A stretch of DNA of 64,000 nucleotides from Hyphomicrobiales bacterium (GTDB lineage Bacteria > Pseudomonadota > Alphaproteobacteria > Rhizobiales > Rhizobiaceae), in assembly GCA_900473805.1 (NCBI GenBank), contig UCMS01000004.1, positions 148,836 through 212,835 on the forward strand. The letters run 5' to 3'. The notes under the pieces are model-generated. The model saw nothing but the letters and a program-made list of their open reading frames with translations, was not told where the DNA came from and did no database searches. The position numbers were made by a program, and so were the translations under genes. This document shows, one piece after another, positions 16,328 to 25,718 of the stretch (positions are counted from its first letter, which is position 1; every line of letters begins with the position of its first letter).

Positions 16328-17902
16328 TTACGCCTTGGCAGCGGCCACGACGAGCATGAAGGCGGGGATATCGTCGCCGAAACCGACTGGTGTCGGCCCG
16401 TCGTCATGGTCGTGGTAACGGTTGCGGCGACGGTCGCGGTTGTCGTCATTCGCCGGTGCCTGGCCGCCACGATTGTTGCGCGGATTGTTGCCGTGGCGCT
16501 TGTCGCCCCGACGATCGTCGCTGCGGCGGTCGTTTGCCACTGGCTCGGCCTTCATCGGTTCTGCCACCTTTGCCGCCTCAACCTTCACTGCTGCTTCCAC
16601 CACTTGTTCCTCTACCGGTTTGGTATATTCGCTGCGCGTATCCGATTTGTGACCGCCGCGCCGCTCGCGTCCCTTGTCGCGGCCGCGTTTTCCACGGCTT
16701 TCGTCATGACTTTCGGCCGGGGCCGGAAGCGCGGAGATGTCGCCGTCGTGCCATTCGATCTTCTGACCTGTCAGTTTCTCGATGGCGTCGAGGAATTTGG
16801 TGTCGCTGCGCGTCACCAGGGTGAAGGCTGCGCCCGAACGACCGGCACGACCGGTGCGTCCGATGCGGTGGACGTAATCCTCCGCATGGATGGGCACGTC
16901 GAAATTGAAGACGTGGCTAACATCGGGGATGTCGAGGCCGCGGGCGGCCACGTCAGAGGCAACCAGAAGCGTGATCTGGTTGTCCTTGAAGCCGGCCAGC
17001 ATGTTGGTGCGCGACCGCTGGTCCATGTCACCGTGCAGCGCCCCCACCGAGAAGCCGTGACGTTCGAGCGAACGATAGAGATCGGCGACGTCCTTCTTGC
17101 GGTTGCAGAAGATGATGCCGTTCTTCAGGTCCGTCTGGAGGCCGATCAGTTCGCGCAGCTTGGCGCGCTTCTCGTAGTCCTTGTTGTGGCAGGCGACAAG
17201 GCGCTGCGTCACGGTGAGTGCTGTCGAAGACGGCTTGGCGACTTCGACGCGCTCCGGGTTTTGCAGGAAACGGTCGGCCAGCTTCTGGATTTCCGGCGGC
17301 ATAGTCGCCGAGAAGAACAGCGTCTGGCGGGTGAACGGGATCATCTTGGCGATGCGCTCGATGTCCGGGATAAAGCCCATGTCGAGCATGCGGTCGGCTT
17401 CGTCGATGACCAGGATTTCGACGCCGGTCATCAGCAGCTTGCCGCGCTCGCAATGGTCGAGCAGGCGGCCGGGGGTGCAGATCAGGACGTCGGCGCCACG
17501 CTCCAGCTTGCGGTTCTGCTCTTCGAAGGAGACGCCGCCGATCAGGAGGGCCACGTTCAGCTTGTGGTTCTTGCCGTATTTCTCGAAGTTTTCGGCGACC
17601 TGTGCTGCCAGTTCGCGTGTCGGCTCCAAGATCAGCGTGCGCGGCATGCGGGCACGGGCGCGACCCGTCTCGAGCAGGGTCAGCATAGGGAGAACGAAGG
17701 ACGCAGTCTTGCCGGTGCCCGTCTGTGCGATGCCGCAGATGTCACGCCGCTGAAGGGCGGGCGGGATCGCGCCTGCCTGGATCGGAGTGGGAACCGTGTA
17801 ACCGGCATCGGTAACGGCTGATAGGACTTTCTGGCTCAGGCCAAGGTCAGCAAAAGTTGTCAAAGGGAAGTAGTTTCCGTTCCTGTTCTCGCGAACATCC
17901 AT
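16328..17902 (-). CDS. DEAD-box ATP-dependent RNA helicase
   Basis: About 524 residues. The RhlE-like core has the Q motif (FADLGL...PTPIQ), AQTGTGKT, PTRELA, VIDEADRMLD, FSATMP, and the C-terminal RecA motifs VASDVAARGLDIP and HRIGRTGRAG. After residue ~390 comes a low-complexity tail rich in Arg, Asp, Asn and Gly, with an Ala/Val/Glu-rich patch, typical of RNA-binding tails of cold-shock or ribosome-assembly helicases. The ATG at 17902 follows AAGGGCGA; an upstream Met at 17965 lacks such a site. A Nudix gene follows four bases downstream. Confidence 0.94.
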   Translation of the reverse strand: MDVRENRNGNYFPLTTFADLGLSQKVLSAVTDAGYTVPTPIQAGAIPPALQRRDICGIAQTGTGKTASFVLPMLTLLETGRARARMPRTLILEPTRELAAQVAENFEKYGKNHKLNVALLIGGVSFEEQNRKLERGADVLICTPGRLLDHCERGKLLMTGVEILVIDEADRMLDMGFIPDIERIAKMIPFTRQTLFFSATMPPEIQKLADRFLQNPERVEVAKPSSTALTVTQRLVACHNKDYEKRAKLRELIGLQTDLKNGIIFCNRKKDVADLYRSLERHGFSVGALHGDMDQRSRTNMLAGFKDNQITLLVASDVAARGLDIPDVSHVFNFDVPIHAEDYVHRIGRTGRAGRSGAAFTLVTRSDTKFLDAIEKLTGQKIEWHDGDISALPAPAESHDESRGKRGRDKGRERRGGHKSDTRSEYTKPVEEQVVEAAVKVEAAKVAEPMKAEPVANDRRSDDRRGDKRHGNNPRNNRGGQAPANDDNRDRRRNRYHDHDDGPTPVGFGDDIPAFMLVVAAAKA

Positions 17903-18008
17903 GAGTCGCCCTTGATGCGGGCTCGAATGGTTGCGGCGAATAGTGGGAAACGGCCGGAAAGTCAAGGAAACCGCCGGATCTAACCCTACAAAGGCTTAAA
18001 GCGCATGA

Positions 18009-18632
18009 TTAATTCGTCCGGGTTGTCCAGAGGATCTGGATGCCGGCGAGGCCGATCGCCGTTCCGGCGATGCGGTTCACGCGTCGAACGATGGTTGGGA
18101 TGCGCATCAACGAGCGCGCGCGGCCGGCAATCCAGACATGCCCGCCGACCACCACGATCTCCGTTATGACAATGACGAAGGCAAGGGCGAGATAGTCGTC
18201 GATGCCGAAGGTCGAGCCGACGAAGCCGGGCAGAAGAGCAAGATAAAACAAGGGCATCTTCGGGTTGCCGAGGTTGAGCGCGATGGCTGTCAGGAATGTC
18301 GTCGACAGGCCCCGGCTGTCGGCCTTGCGAGCCGTTTCGGGGATCACGGGCGTCTCAGTCCAGAGCCGATAAGCCATGTAGATCAGATAGGCCGCCCCCG
18401 CATAGCGCAGCATCACCATGACCAGGCTCATTTCCTGCGCGACAATAGACAGGCCGAAGGCTGCCAGAGCGAGATAGATCAGGATGCCCGCAAGCGTGCC
18501 CGCGCCGTAAGCGAAGCCATAGGCCGGGCCATGCGACAGCGTCCGGGCCACGATGGTCATGTTGTCGGGGCCGGGGCTCGCAGCGAAGACGAAGAAGGCC
18601 AGAGCAAAGGCGAGCAGTGAAGCAGAATCCAT
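18009..18632 (-). CDS. LysE-family amino acid exporter
   Basis: 207 residues, six predicted transmembrane helices, with the LysE/RhtB opening FALAFFVFAASPGPDNMTIVARTLSHG and the internal LGNPKMPLFYLALLPGF motif of this family. It is predicted to export an amino acid or related metabolite across the inner membrane; substrate unknown. The ATG at 18632 follows CCGGAGA. It lies 46 bases downstream of the M23 peptidase gene on the same strand, with which it may share a transcript. Confidence 0.93.
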   Translation of the reverse strand: MDSASLLAFALAFFVFAASPGPDNMTIVARTLSHGPAYGFAYGAGTLAGILIYLALAAFGLSIVAQEMSLVMVMLRYAGAAYLIYMAYRLWTETPVIPETARKADSRGLSTTFLTAIALNLGNPKMPLFYLALLPGFVGSTFGIDDYLALAFVIVITEIVVVGGHVWIAGRARSLMRIPTIVRRVNRIAGTAIGLAGIQILWTTRTN

Positions 18633-18678
18633 CGGGCATCTCCGGTTGCGTCGAGCTTGGAGACAAATGCCCTTCGCG

Positions 18679-19980
18679 TCAATTGATCAGCGGGGTCAAC
18701 TTCATCCCGGCATTCAGGAACTGCATGGGGTCGACGGCATCGCCGTTGCGTCGCACTTCATAATGCAGATGCGGACCGGTGGAGCGGCCGGTCGATCCTG
18801 AGAGACCAATGACGTCGCCCGTCGCCACCTCGTCGCCGACCTTCACCAAGACACGTGACATATGGCCATAGCGCGTCGAGATGCCGAAACCGTGGTCGAT
18901 CTCGACCATGTTTCCGTAACCGCCGGACAGGCCTGCTGCCACCACTTTGCCGGTGCCGGTCGTGCGGATTTCCGTGCCGGTCGGGGCGCGGAAATCGATG
19001 CCGGCATGCATGGCGAGCCCGCCAAAGAAGGGATCAGGACGGTTGCCGAAGCGGCTGGTGATGTCGCGCCCCGGTGCCGGATTGGCGAAGGGCAGGCGGC
19101 GTGCCGTGTCCCGCACGGATTCAAGTCGTGAGAGGGCGACATCCAGTTGATTGAGCGAGGCGTTGAAATCCCGCTCGGAGCGGGGCGCCAGATAGGGCCC
19201 CCCGACGGCGTCCTGCGCGTCAGTTTCCGTCTGCTCTTCCACCGGAACGCCCTGGCGCTTCAGGATCCCGGCGATTTCGTCTGCCGTTGCCGAAGCCCCG
19301 GTTGCCAGTTGGTCGATGCGCTCCAGTTGTTCGGCCTCGATTTCCTTCAGAGACAAGGTCATGTGGGAAAATAGCCGATCGGCTCGATCAGCGACGTTCT
19401 CCTCTGTCATCGGCACGTAACCGAGGGCGAGGCTTGAATGCGATGCGGTGTCTTTCGGCGACGCCTTGCCGAGCAATGCAGCAAAGGCCGGAGCTGCTCC
19501 GTTGTGTACAGCCGCTTCATCGCCGTCAGTCTTCGGCTTTTGGGCTGCCACAGGACCTTCGTCGCCGGGCAGAGCCGTCTCACCTGCTGCCTCCAGCAAG
19601 GCGCCGATGCGGCCATGGCGTGAGGTCAGCGCCATCTGCTGTTCGAGCAGCTTTTCAACCTTGTCTTCGACGACCTGCTGGTCGAGCAATTGTCTTGATG
19701 TGACCCGATCCACCTGGGCGCGGAGGGCGGCGATCCGGTCCTCATATTCATGCTGCATGCGGGCCTGACGGGCCATGGTCGCGCCGATCAGGTTGTCGCG
19801 CAGCACGAGATAGGTGGTGGCGCCGAGATAGCCGAGTGCCAGGGTGCCAATAAAGCAGATCGCGAGCAGGGTCATCCAGGGCCTGATGGTCATGTGCCGG
19901 ATGCGGTCACCACTGGCCAGAATGACGACATGCTGCTCTTTGCGTCTGCCGAAAACCTGGTTGTTCGATCCCGTCGCCAC
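18679..19980 (-). CDS. M23-family murein peptidase (membrane-anchored)
   Basis: About 433 residues. A short cytoplasmic N-terminus (VFGRRKEQHVVILASGDRIRHMTIRPW) leads into one transmembrane segment (about 36-58), a coiled-coil (about 70-115), a linker, and a C-terminal LytM/M23 domain. The zinc site is intact: HAGIDF supplies the first His and Asp, and HLHYE the HxH. It is expected in the periplasm cutting peptidoglycan cross-bridges or activating amidases, as in cell separation. I use the GTG at 19980 because AGAGGGA sits at correct spacing; a TTG at 20013 has no such site. Confidence 0.9.
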   Translation of the reverse strand: MATGSNNQVFGRRKEQHVVILASGDRIRHMTIRPWMTLLAICFIGTLALGYLGATTYLVLRDNLIGATMARQARMQHEYEDRIAALRAQVDRVTSRQLLDQQVVEDKVEKLLEQQMALTSRHGRIGALLEAAGETALPGDEGPVAAQKPKTDGDEAAVHNGAAPAFAALLGKASPKDTASHSSLALGYVPMTEENVADRADRLFSHMTLSLKEIEAEQLERIDQLATGASATADEIAGILKRQGVPVEEQTETDAQDAVGGPYLAPRSERDFNASLNQLDVALSRLESVRDTARRLPFANPAPGRDITSRFGNRPDPFFGGLAMHAGIDFRAPTGTEIRTTGTGKVVAAGLSGGYGNMVEIDHGFGISTRYGHMSRVLVKVGDEVATGDVIGLSGSTGRSTGPHLHYEVRRNGDAVDPMQFLNAGMKLTPLIN

Positions 19981-20122
19981 GCCCGTTTCCCTCTGCGTGC
20001 AGCCGTTCGACAATGACTGTCACGGGGCTGCCTGATCGCGAGTTTGCTGGTTCAGACTCGCTTGGCTGATTACGCATTATTAGGGTTAACAAACATTCAA
20101 CGGGTCGGCTCGGGGAGCGGGT

Positions 20123-20965
20123 TCAAGAGTTGTTCTTGGAAGAAAGGACGCGATAAAAGGACGGCGTCAAACCGGCCTCGGCTCGGGCGACATCGTTGAA
20201 TGGCGCCTTCAATTGCCCACGAAAATTCGCCCGGACCAGATCCTGGAACGTGGCTGCCGGATCACGTCTTTCGCGAGCGCAGAGAAAGCGGAACCATTTG
20301 GCGCCGACGGCGACGTGGCCTTTCTCGTCCTCATAGATCACCTGCAGCACTTCGGCGCTTTCGAGGTCACCCGTCTGCCGCATCTTGTCCTGCAGGGACG
20401 GTGTCACGTCGAGTCCGCGGGCCTCGAGGATCAGCGGCACAACGGCAAGGCGTGCTGTCAGGTCATTGCGGGTGGAATGCGCCGCCTGCCAGAGGCCGTC
20501 ATGGGCGGGCATGTCGCCATAGTCGGCCCCCAACGTCCTCAGCCGGTCGCGGACCATCCTGAAATGTTTGGCCTCCTCGAAGGCCACCTTCATCCAGCCG
20601 TCGAAGAAAGAATGCGGCACGGGTTCACTGGCGAACCGCGCGACGATGTCGAGCGCAAGGTCGACGGCATTGAGTTCGATATGGGCCAGCGCATGGAGCA
20701 GCGCGATCCGGCCGGGCAGGGTGTGCAGCGACCGCTTCTCCACAGCCTTGGGCGGGACCAGTTCGGGCTTTGCCGGTCGGCCCGGCCGATCGGGAAGAGC
20801 CGGGTCGAGCGGTGAACGCAGCGACAGACGTCGCTCCTGCCAGCGCAGGGCGGCGGCTTGAGCGAGAGCCGTCTTCTCGTCGAGGTCGGCGCTCAGGATG
20901 GCGAGCGTGGCTGCCCCGCGCAGCGAATGAAACGGAGTGGCCGGCTGGGGCAGTGTATCTGACAT
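20123..20965 (-). CDS. DUF455 ferritin-like protein
   Basis: 280 residues of DUF455. The C-terminal two thirds are a ferritin-like four-helix bundle with carboxylate/His metal-ligand motifs: HIELNAVDLALD, FEEAKHF and a late EDEKGHV, arranged as in di-iron proteins. Its reaction is unknown; resemblance to di-iron hydroxylases such as MiaE is structural only. The ATG at 20965 shares its first base with the bcp stop (TGATG), so it is translationally coupled to the peroxiredoxin. An oxidative-stress or iron context is a reasonable inference. Confidence 0.85.
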   Translation of the reverse strand: MSDTLPQPATPFHSLRGAATLAILSADLDEKTALAQAAALRWQERRLSLRSPLDPALPDRPGRPAKPELVPPKAVEKRSLHTLPGRIALLHALAHIELNAVDLALDIVARFASEPVPHSFFDGWMKVAFEEAKHFRMVRDRLRTLGADYGDMPAHDGLWQAAHSTRNDLTARLAVVPLILEARGLDVTPSLQDKMRQTGDLESAEVLQVIYEDEKGHVAVGAKWFRFLCARERRDPAATFQDLVRANFRGQLKAPFNDVARAEAGLTPSFYRVLSSKNNS

Positions 20966-21432
20966 CACAGCGCCTGGGCTGCCTTCAGTACGGCTTCCGC
21001 ATGGCCGGGTACCTTCACCTTGCGCCAGACCTGAGCAATCTTGCCCGATCCGTCGATGAGGAAGGTGGAACGTTCGACCCCCATATAGGTCTTGCCATAC
21101 ATGCTCTTTTCCTTCCAGACGCCATAGGCTTCAAGAGCCGCATGCTCTTCGTCGGCCGCGAGCAGGACCGACAGACTGTGCTTGGCGGCGAACTTGTCGT
21201 GGCTCTTCACCGAATCGGGCGAGACGCCGACGACTGTCGCACCGATGGCGGCAAAGTCGGCAGAGAGCTTGGTGAAGTCGACGGCTTCCACCGTGCAGCC
21301 GCTGGTGTCGTCCTTGGGATAGAAGTAGAGGACGAGCGGCTTGCCGGAGAATTGCGACAGCGAAACGGTGGCGCCACCACTGGCGGGCAGGGCGAAGTCG
21401 GGGGCCTTGTCCCCGGCAGTCAATTCCGTCAT
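20965..21432 (-). CDS. bcp: Thioredoxin-dependent peroxiredoxin Bcp
   Basis: 155-residue AhpC/TSA-fold peroxiredoxin of the BCP/PrxQ class that reduces H2O2 and organic peroxides. The peroxidatic Cys is in DDTSGCTVEA; the common TPGCT is changed to TSGCT here. No Cys lies five residues later, so it is a 1-Cys-like variant. YFYPKD and GVSPDSVKSH are typical. The ATG at 21432 follows AAGAAAGG. It is divergent from the AsmA-like gene (122-base shared region) and coupled to DUF455. Confidence 0.93.
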   Translation of the reverse strand: MTELTAGDKAPDFALPASGGATVSLSQFSGKPLVLYFYPKDDTSGCTVEAVDFTKLSADFAAIGATVVGVSPDSVKSHDKFAAKHSLSVLLAADEEHAALEAYGVWKEKSMYGKTYMGVERSTFLIDGSGKIAQVWRKVKVPGHAEAVLKAAQAL

Positions 21433-21554
21433 GGGATAACCTTTCTTTTGCCTGTTTTGTGGGTGATTGTCGGCGCACTCGATATATAGTCCGCTCCGAA
21501 GTCGTCCAGAGCGACTTGATAGCGGCATCGATCGACGGAGACAATCACCAGGAC

Positions 21555-24500
21555 ATGTCGGAGATCCGGGGCGAAAAGCTACGGTTTCGCAAGCGGGACA
21601 TCGTGCCGCTGCATGCCCTCCCGTCCGCGCAGGTCGAGGATCCCCTTATCGTGCATACGCCACCGCCGCGTCGGTCCGTCCTGCGCCGGGTCTTTCGTGT
21701 GCTTGGCGGTATCTCCGCCCTTTGGCTGGTGGTGCTGACGGGGGTCTATGCTGTCGTCGAAAGCGGTGCGCTGGATCAGGCTCTCGCCCGCCGGGCGCAG
21801 GCGGTGCTGGCGGAAGCCGTTGCGCCGCAGTTCAAGGCCGTTGTCGGCTCCACCGAAGTGCGCTTCTCGGCCAACATGGAGTTGGCGGTCGAAGCCCATG
21901 ACGTGACGCTGACTGAGGCTGGTCTGGGCCGGCAGGTGGCACTTACCAAGTCGGTAAAGTTCATCGTCGAGCCTCTGGCTTTGCTCGGCGGCCGATTTGC
22001 GGTGCGCGAGGTCGTCAGCGAAGGGATCAGTCTCGATGCACGCCTACTGCCGAGACGCGAGCCTCTGGATCTGAACGAGGTGCGGATCGATTCGATGCCG
22101 GACTTTCTCGCCTCGGCCTTTGACGAGGTGGACCGAATTCAGGGGTTCTTTGCCCGGGGCGGCCTGGACCGGATGCGGATCGGGGGGCTGGAGGTTTCGG
22201 CGACCAGCGCCAGCGGGCGGCCGCTGACGCTTGCCGTCGACGACATTGCAATGGAGCGGGGCGCGGACGACTCGCTGTCGATCTTCGGTGCCATCTCCGT
22301 CAACGGGCAGCAGACGGAGCTGACGGCACTGACCACGAATGCCGGCGGGCGGGCTCAATCGCTGACCATGCGTGTGGCTGATTTCCGGCTTACGCCTTTC
22401 CTGTTGCGACGTTCGATGAATGGCGATCCGCGGCAGGGCATTGATGGATCGGCGGAATTGCTGCTGTCGGCCAAGCGTGACGGGGGCACGGAACCGCGTG
22501 CGCTGACGCTTGGGGTCAATATGCAAAGCGGCAGTACCTTCTATTCCGACGGCCAGCCGCAGGAGATTACGAGGGCTGACCTGAACTTTGCCTATGACTT
22601 CAGCAAAGATACAGTTGAGATTATCAATTCCAACGCGCAACTGGGCAAGACGATCCTGCCGATTTCCGGGGGGCTGATCGACCTCGATCGACTGCCCGAA
22701 GGGGCCGAATTCGGCAAGGGGTTTGGGATCGACCTGCTGGTTTCCGGTGGGCGCGCTGACGTGCCAGATGCGGGAGAGGCGCCGTTTCCATTTTCCCTCA
22801 AGGGTTACGGCCGGTTCCTGGTCAACGAGAAGCTGCTGCAGCTCGACACCGTTGACGCGTCGACGCCGAATGGAAATCTTGTCGGCAAGCTGCAGATGCG
22901 TTTTGGCGGTACCGGCCCGGAAATCCGCTTCAATGCCGTCGTGGAGAACCTCAAGACCTCGGCTTTGAAGCAGCTATGGCCCTACTGGATCGCCTCCAAG
23001 CCGCGCCGCTGGGTGCTGGAGAATATCTTTGGTGGCGTCATCCCGCGTGGCACGATCGACGTTTTCATCCCGCAAAACCGCCTCTCGCTCGAACCGCAGC
23101 CGGTTCGTCTCGGTGATGACGAGTTGCGTATCGGCTTCGACATCGATGATGCGCGGATGAACCTGACCGGCGAGATCCCGCCACTGCGGGACGTGTATGG
23201 CCGCTTCGACATGATCGGTGAACGTGTCGAGGTGCAGATCAAGTCTGCAGGCTCCTATTTTCCCTCTGGTCGGGTCGTGAAGCTGGATGGCGGAAGCCTT
23301 GTGCTGGCTAAAGCCTATGACAAGCCGCTGATGGCCGATCTCTCCGTGAATGTCAGTGGGGATGCGGACGCCATCGCTGAACTTGTTTCTGCAAAACCGA
23401 TCCAAGCCCTGCAGCGCACCGAATTTACGCCTGCCGATCTCGCTGGCCCGGTGAAAGGCCATGCCGAAGCGCGTTTCGGTCTCATTCAGGACCAGTCGCC
23501 GCCTGCCCCAGTATGGTCGGCATCGGTTGATCTCGATGGCGTCGACGTGAAGAAACCGTTCGATGGCCGCAACGTCACCGATATCTCCGGTACGCTCAGG
23601 GTTGATCCGGAGGCTGCGCGTCTCGAGGGGAAGGCGAAAGTTGAGGGCGTTCCGATGGATCTGCGTGTCACGGAGCCTGTGCGCAAGGGCGCCGACGCGG
23701 TGCCGCGAGAGCGGGTGATCTCCGCCAAACTCGACAACGCCGCGCGCAACAAACTGGCGCCCGGCCTGGGCAGCATCCTCGACGGACCGGTCTCGGTTGA
23801 ACTCACCTGGCTCGGCGAGCGAAAGCAGGGCGTTTCTGTCGATCTTCGGTCTGCCACGCTCACGGTGCCCTGGCTCGGCTGGAGCAAGGGGCAGGGGATC
23901 GGAGCGACAGCCAAATTCGACCTGACAAGCGGTGAAGACGGACAATCGCTCGCGGAGAACTTCGTCCTTGCCGGCGATGGGTTCGGGGCCTCGGGCGATC
24001 TCTCGTTTAGCCGTGATGGTCTGTCCGCCGCCAATTTCAATAAGGTTCGACTGGCGCCTGATGACAATGTCGCGCTGACGGTCCGCAATACGAAGGGTGT
24101 GTATTCCGTCAAGGCAAGCGGCAGCGCCTTCGACGCACGGTCCCTGATCTCGACCTTGAAGCAGCCGGGTGGCGGTGATGGCGGTGGCGGGGGTGGGGCC
24201 GCCTCGGGCGCGCCGCTTCGTATCGAAGCCCAGGTCGACCGCTTGGTGGGCTTCGGCAACGAAGCGCTTTCGGGCGTGTCGATCCTCTATTCCGGCAGCA
24301 AGGGGCGGGTCAATGCCGTCGATTTCTCCGGGGTCACGGGCAGCGGTCAGGCCGTGGTTGCCAAGCTGCGCTCGCCGGATGGCCCGCGCGAACTCGCTTT
24401 CACCAGCAGTGATCTCGGCGCTGTCGTGCGTTTCCTCGATATCTACAACCGCCTCGCCGGCGGCCTCGCCAATTTGCGACTGACGGAAATCCGCGACGGC

Positions 24501-24983
24501 TCGTGGAGCGGGAACCTCGACGTGCGCAATGTGCAGGTCAATAACGAGGAGCGGCTGCAGTCCATCGTGTCGACCCCCGCCGGTGCCGATGGGCGAAGCC
24601 TCAACAGTGCCGTGCGCCGTGATATCGACGTCAGTTCGGCGCGTTTCCAGCGGGCCTTTGCGCGGATTGCCTTGGTGGACGGGACCCTGAGCGTCGAGAA
24701 CGGCATCGTGCGGGGCGATCAGATTGGTGCGACGTTCCAGGGCATCGTTCGCGACCGGTCGGGCCGCATCGATCTCACCGGTACTTTCATGCCGGCTTAT
24801 GGGCTCAACAGGCTGTTCGGCGAATTGCCGGTCATCGGCGCGATCCTCGGCAACGGACGCGATCGTGGCCTTCTTGGCATCACCTTCAAGCTGACCGGGG
24901 CAAGCGCCAAGCCAAACCTTGTCATCAATCCGCTGTCCATTATCGCGCCCGGTGTGTTCCGGCAGATTTTCGAGTTCCGCTGA
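21555..24983 (+). CDS. Giant AsmA/DUF3971-like envelope protein
   Basis: 1142 residues. A cytoplasmic N-terminus (1-44) and one transmembrane anchor (about 46-68) are followed by a long periplasmic beta-rich region with DUF3971 and AsmA-like C-terminal repeats (YhdP/TamB-like group). These proteins form hydrophobic grooves that carry phospholipid between inner and outer membranes; that role is inferred by family. A glycine-rich stretch near residues 871-882 looks like a flexible hinge. The ATG at 21555 is the first that gives the anchor a normal basic lead. Its stop is 12 bases from the end of convergent cobK. Confidence 0.87.
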   Translation: MSEIRGEKLRFRKRDIVPLHALPSAQVEDPLIVHTPPPRRSVLRRVFRVLGGISALWLVVLTGVYAVVESGALDQALARRAQAVLAEAVAPQFKAVVGSTEVRFSANMELAVEAHDVTLTEAGLGRQVALTKSVKFIVEPLALLGGRFAVREVVSEGISLDARLLPRREPLDLNEVRIDSMPDFLASAFDEVDRIQGFFARGGLDRMRIGGLEVSATSASGRPLTLAVDDIAMERGADDSLSIFGAISVNGQQTELTALTTNAGGRAQSLTMRVADFRLTPFLLRRSMNGDPRQGIDGSAELLLSAKRDGGTEPRALTLGVNMQSGSTFYSDGQPQEITRADLNFAYDFSKDTVEIINSNAQLGKTILPISGGLIDLDRLPEGAEFGKGFGIDLLVSGGRADVPDAGEAPFPFSLKGYGRFLVNEKLLQLDTVDASTPNGNLVGKLQMRFGGTGPEIRFNAVVENLKTSALKQLWPYWIASKPRRWVLENIFGGVIPRGTIDVFIPQNRLSLEPQPVRLGDDELRIGFDIDDARMNLTGEIPPLRDVYGRFDMIGERVEVQIKSAGSYFPSGRVVKLDGGSLVLAKAYDKPLMADLSVNVSGDADAIAELVSAKPIQALQRTEFTPADLAGPVKGHAEARFGLIQDQSPPAPVWSASVDLDGVDVKKPFDGRNVTDISGTLRVDPEAARLEGKAKVEGVPMDLRVTEPVRKGADAVPRERVISAKLDNAARNKLAPGLGSILDGPVSVELTWLGERKQGVSVDLRSATLTVPWLGWSKGQGIGATAKFDLTSGEDGQSLAENFVLAGDGFGASGDLSFSRDGLSAANFNKVRLAPDDNVALTVRNTKGVYSVKASGSAFDARSLISTLKQPGGGDGGGGGGAASGAPLRIEAQVDRLVGFGNEALSGVSILYSGSKGRVNAVDFSGVTGSGQAVVAKLRSPDGPRELAFTSSDLGAVVRFLDIYNRLAGGLANLRLTEIRDGSWSGNLDVRNVQVNNEERLQSIVSTPAGADGRSLNSAVRRDIDVSSARFQRAFARIALVDGTLSVENGIVRGDQIGATFQGIVRDRSGRIDLTGTFMPAYGLNRLFGELPVIGAILGNGRDRGLLGITFKLTGASAKPNLVINPLSIIAPGVFRQIFEFR

Positions 24984-24995
24984 GCAGCCCGCGTC

Positions 24996-25718
24996 TCAAT
25001 CCCGTTCCAGCATGATGACCGGCAGGCCAAGATGTCGAGCGGCAATCAGCTTGGCATAACCGGCGGGACCGCCCGAGTTGCGGCAGACCAGGTGTGTCAC
25101 GCCGTGGGCGGTGAAAAGGTCGGCCTCCCGCGCGGGGTCGCTCGCGGGTTTCCCCAGCACCAGTACATGGTCGCCCATGCTTAATGGTGAGACTGGCGGG
25201 TCAACCATGCGAATGACGAAGCGACAGTCCGGGCGGGTCGAGAAGGCATCGAGATATTGTCGACCGAGAGCAAGGAAGACCGTCGCGTTCGGGGGCAGGG
25301 CCTTCGCGGCCTCTTCCAAAGACCGAACCGCCTGCCAGCGGTCGCCCGGTTGTTTGCGCCAGCGGGGCCTTACACTCTGCTCAAGCGGGATGCCCGTGAT
25401 GGCGGCGGCCTTGATCGCGTTTTCGCTGATGCGCCGCGCGAAGGGATGGGTGGCATCGATGATGCGGTCATATCCCTCATCGACAATGTACTGCGCCAGT
25501 CCTTCTGCTCCGCCGAACCCTCCGATACGAACTTCTCCTGCGGGCAGGATCGGATCCTGGGTCCGCCCTGCCAGCGACGTGGTTACGGCATGGCCCTCTG
25601 CCACAAGACGGGCGGCGAGATCGCGCGCCTCGGCGGTTCCCCCGAGAATCAGGACGCGGTCCCGTGACGTCGAGTTCTTGGCCGGTGGGCGGCTCTCCTG
25701 CGGTTCGTCACGTGGCAT
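24996..25718 (-). CDS. cobK: Precorrin-6A reductase
   Basis: 240 residues, the NADPH-dependent reductase of the corrin ring intermediate precorrin-6A. The glycine-rich LILGGTAEARDLA near residue 25 and the ATHPFA motif are diagnostic, with NSGG near the C-terminus. The ATG at 25718 overlaps the end of cbiD by 11 bases; a TTG at 25724 is a less likely alternative. With cbiD it forms a minus-strand pair divergent from the cobA-cobB-cobC-cobD run. Confidence 0.93.
   Translation of the reverse strand: MPRDEPQESRPPAKNSTSRDRVLILGGTAEARDLAARLVAEGHAVTTSLAGRTQDPILPAGEVRIGGFGGAEGLAQYIVDEGYDRIIDATHPFARRISENAIKAAAITGIPLEQSVRPRWRKQPGDRWQAVRSLEEAAKALPPNATVFLALGRQYLDAFSTRPDCRFVIRMVDPPVSPLSMGDHVLVLGKPASDPAREADLFTAHGVTHLVCRNSGGPAGYAKLIAARHLGLPVIMLERD

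Noticed and set aside
16196..17821. A 541-codon open frame antisense to the DEAD-box helicase
   Set aside because: The opposite strand has every helicase motif in order. The antisense frame lacks any family signal and an RBS, and is explained by GC-rich codon structure.
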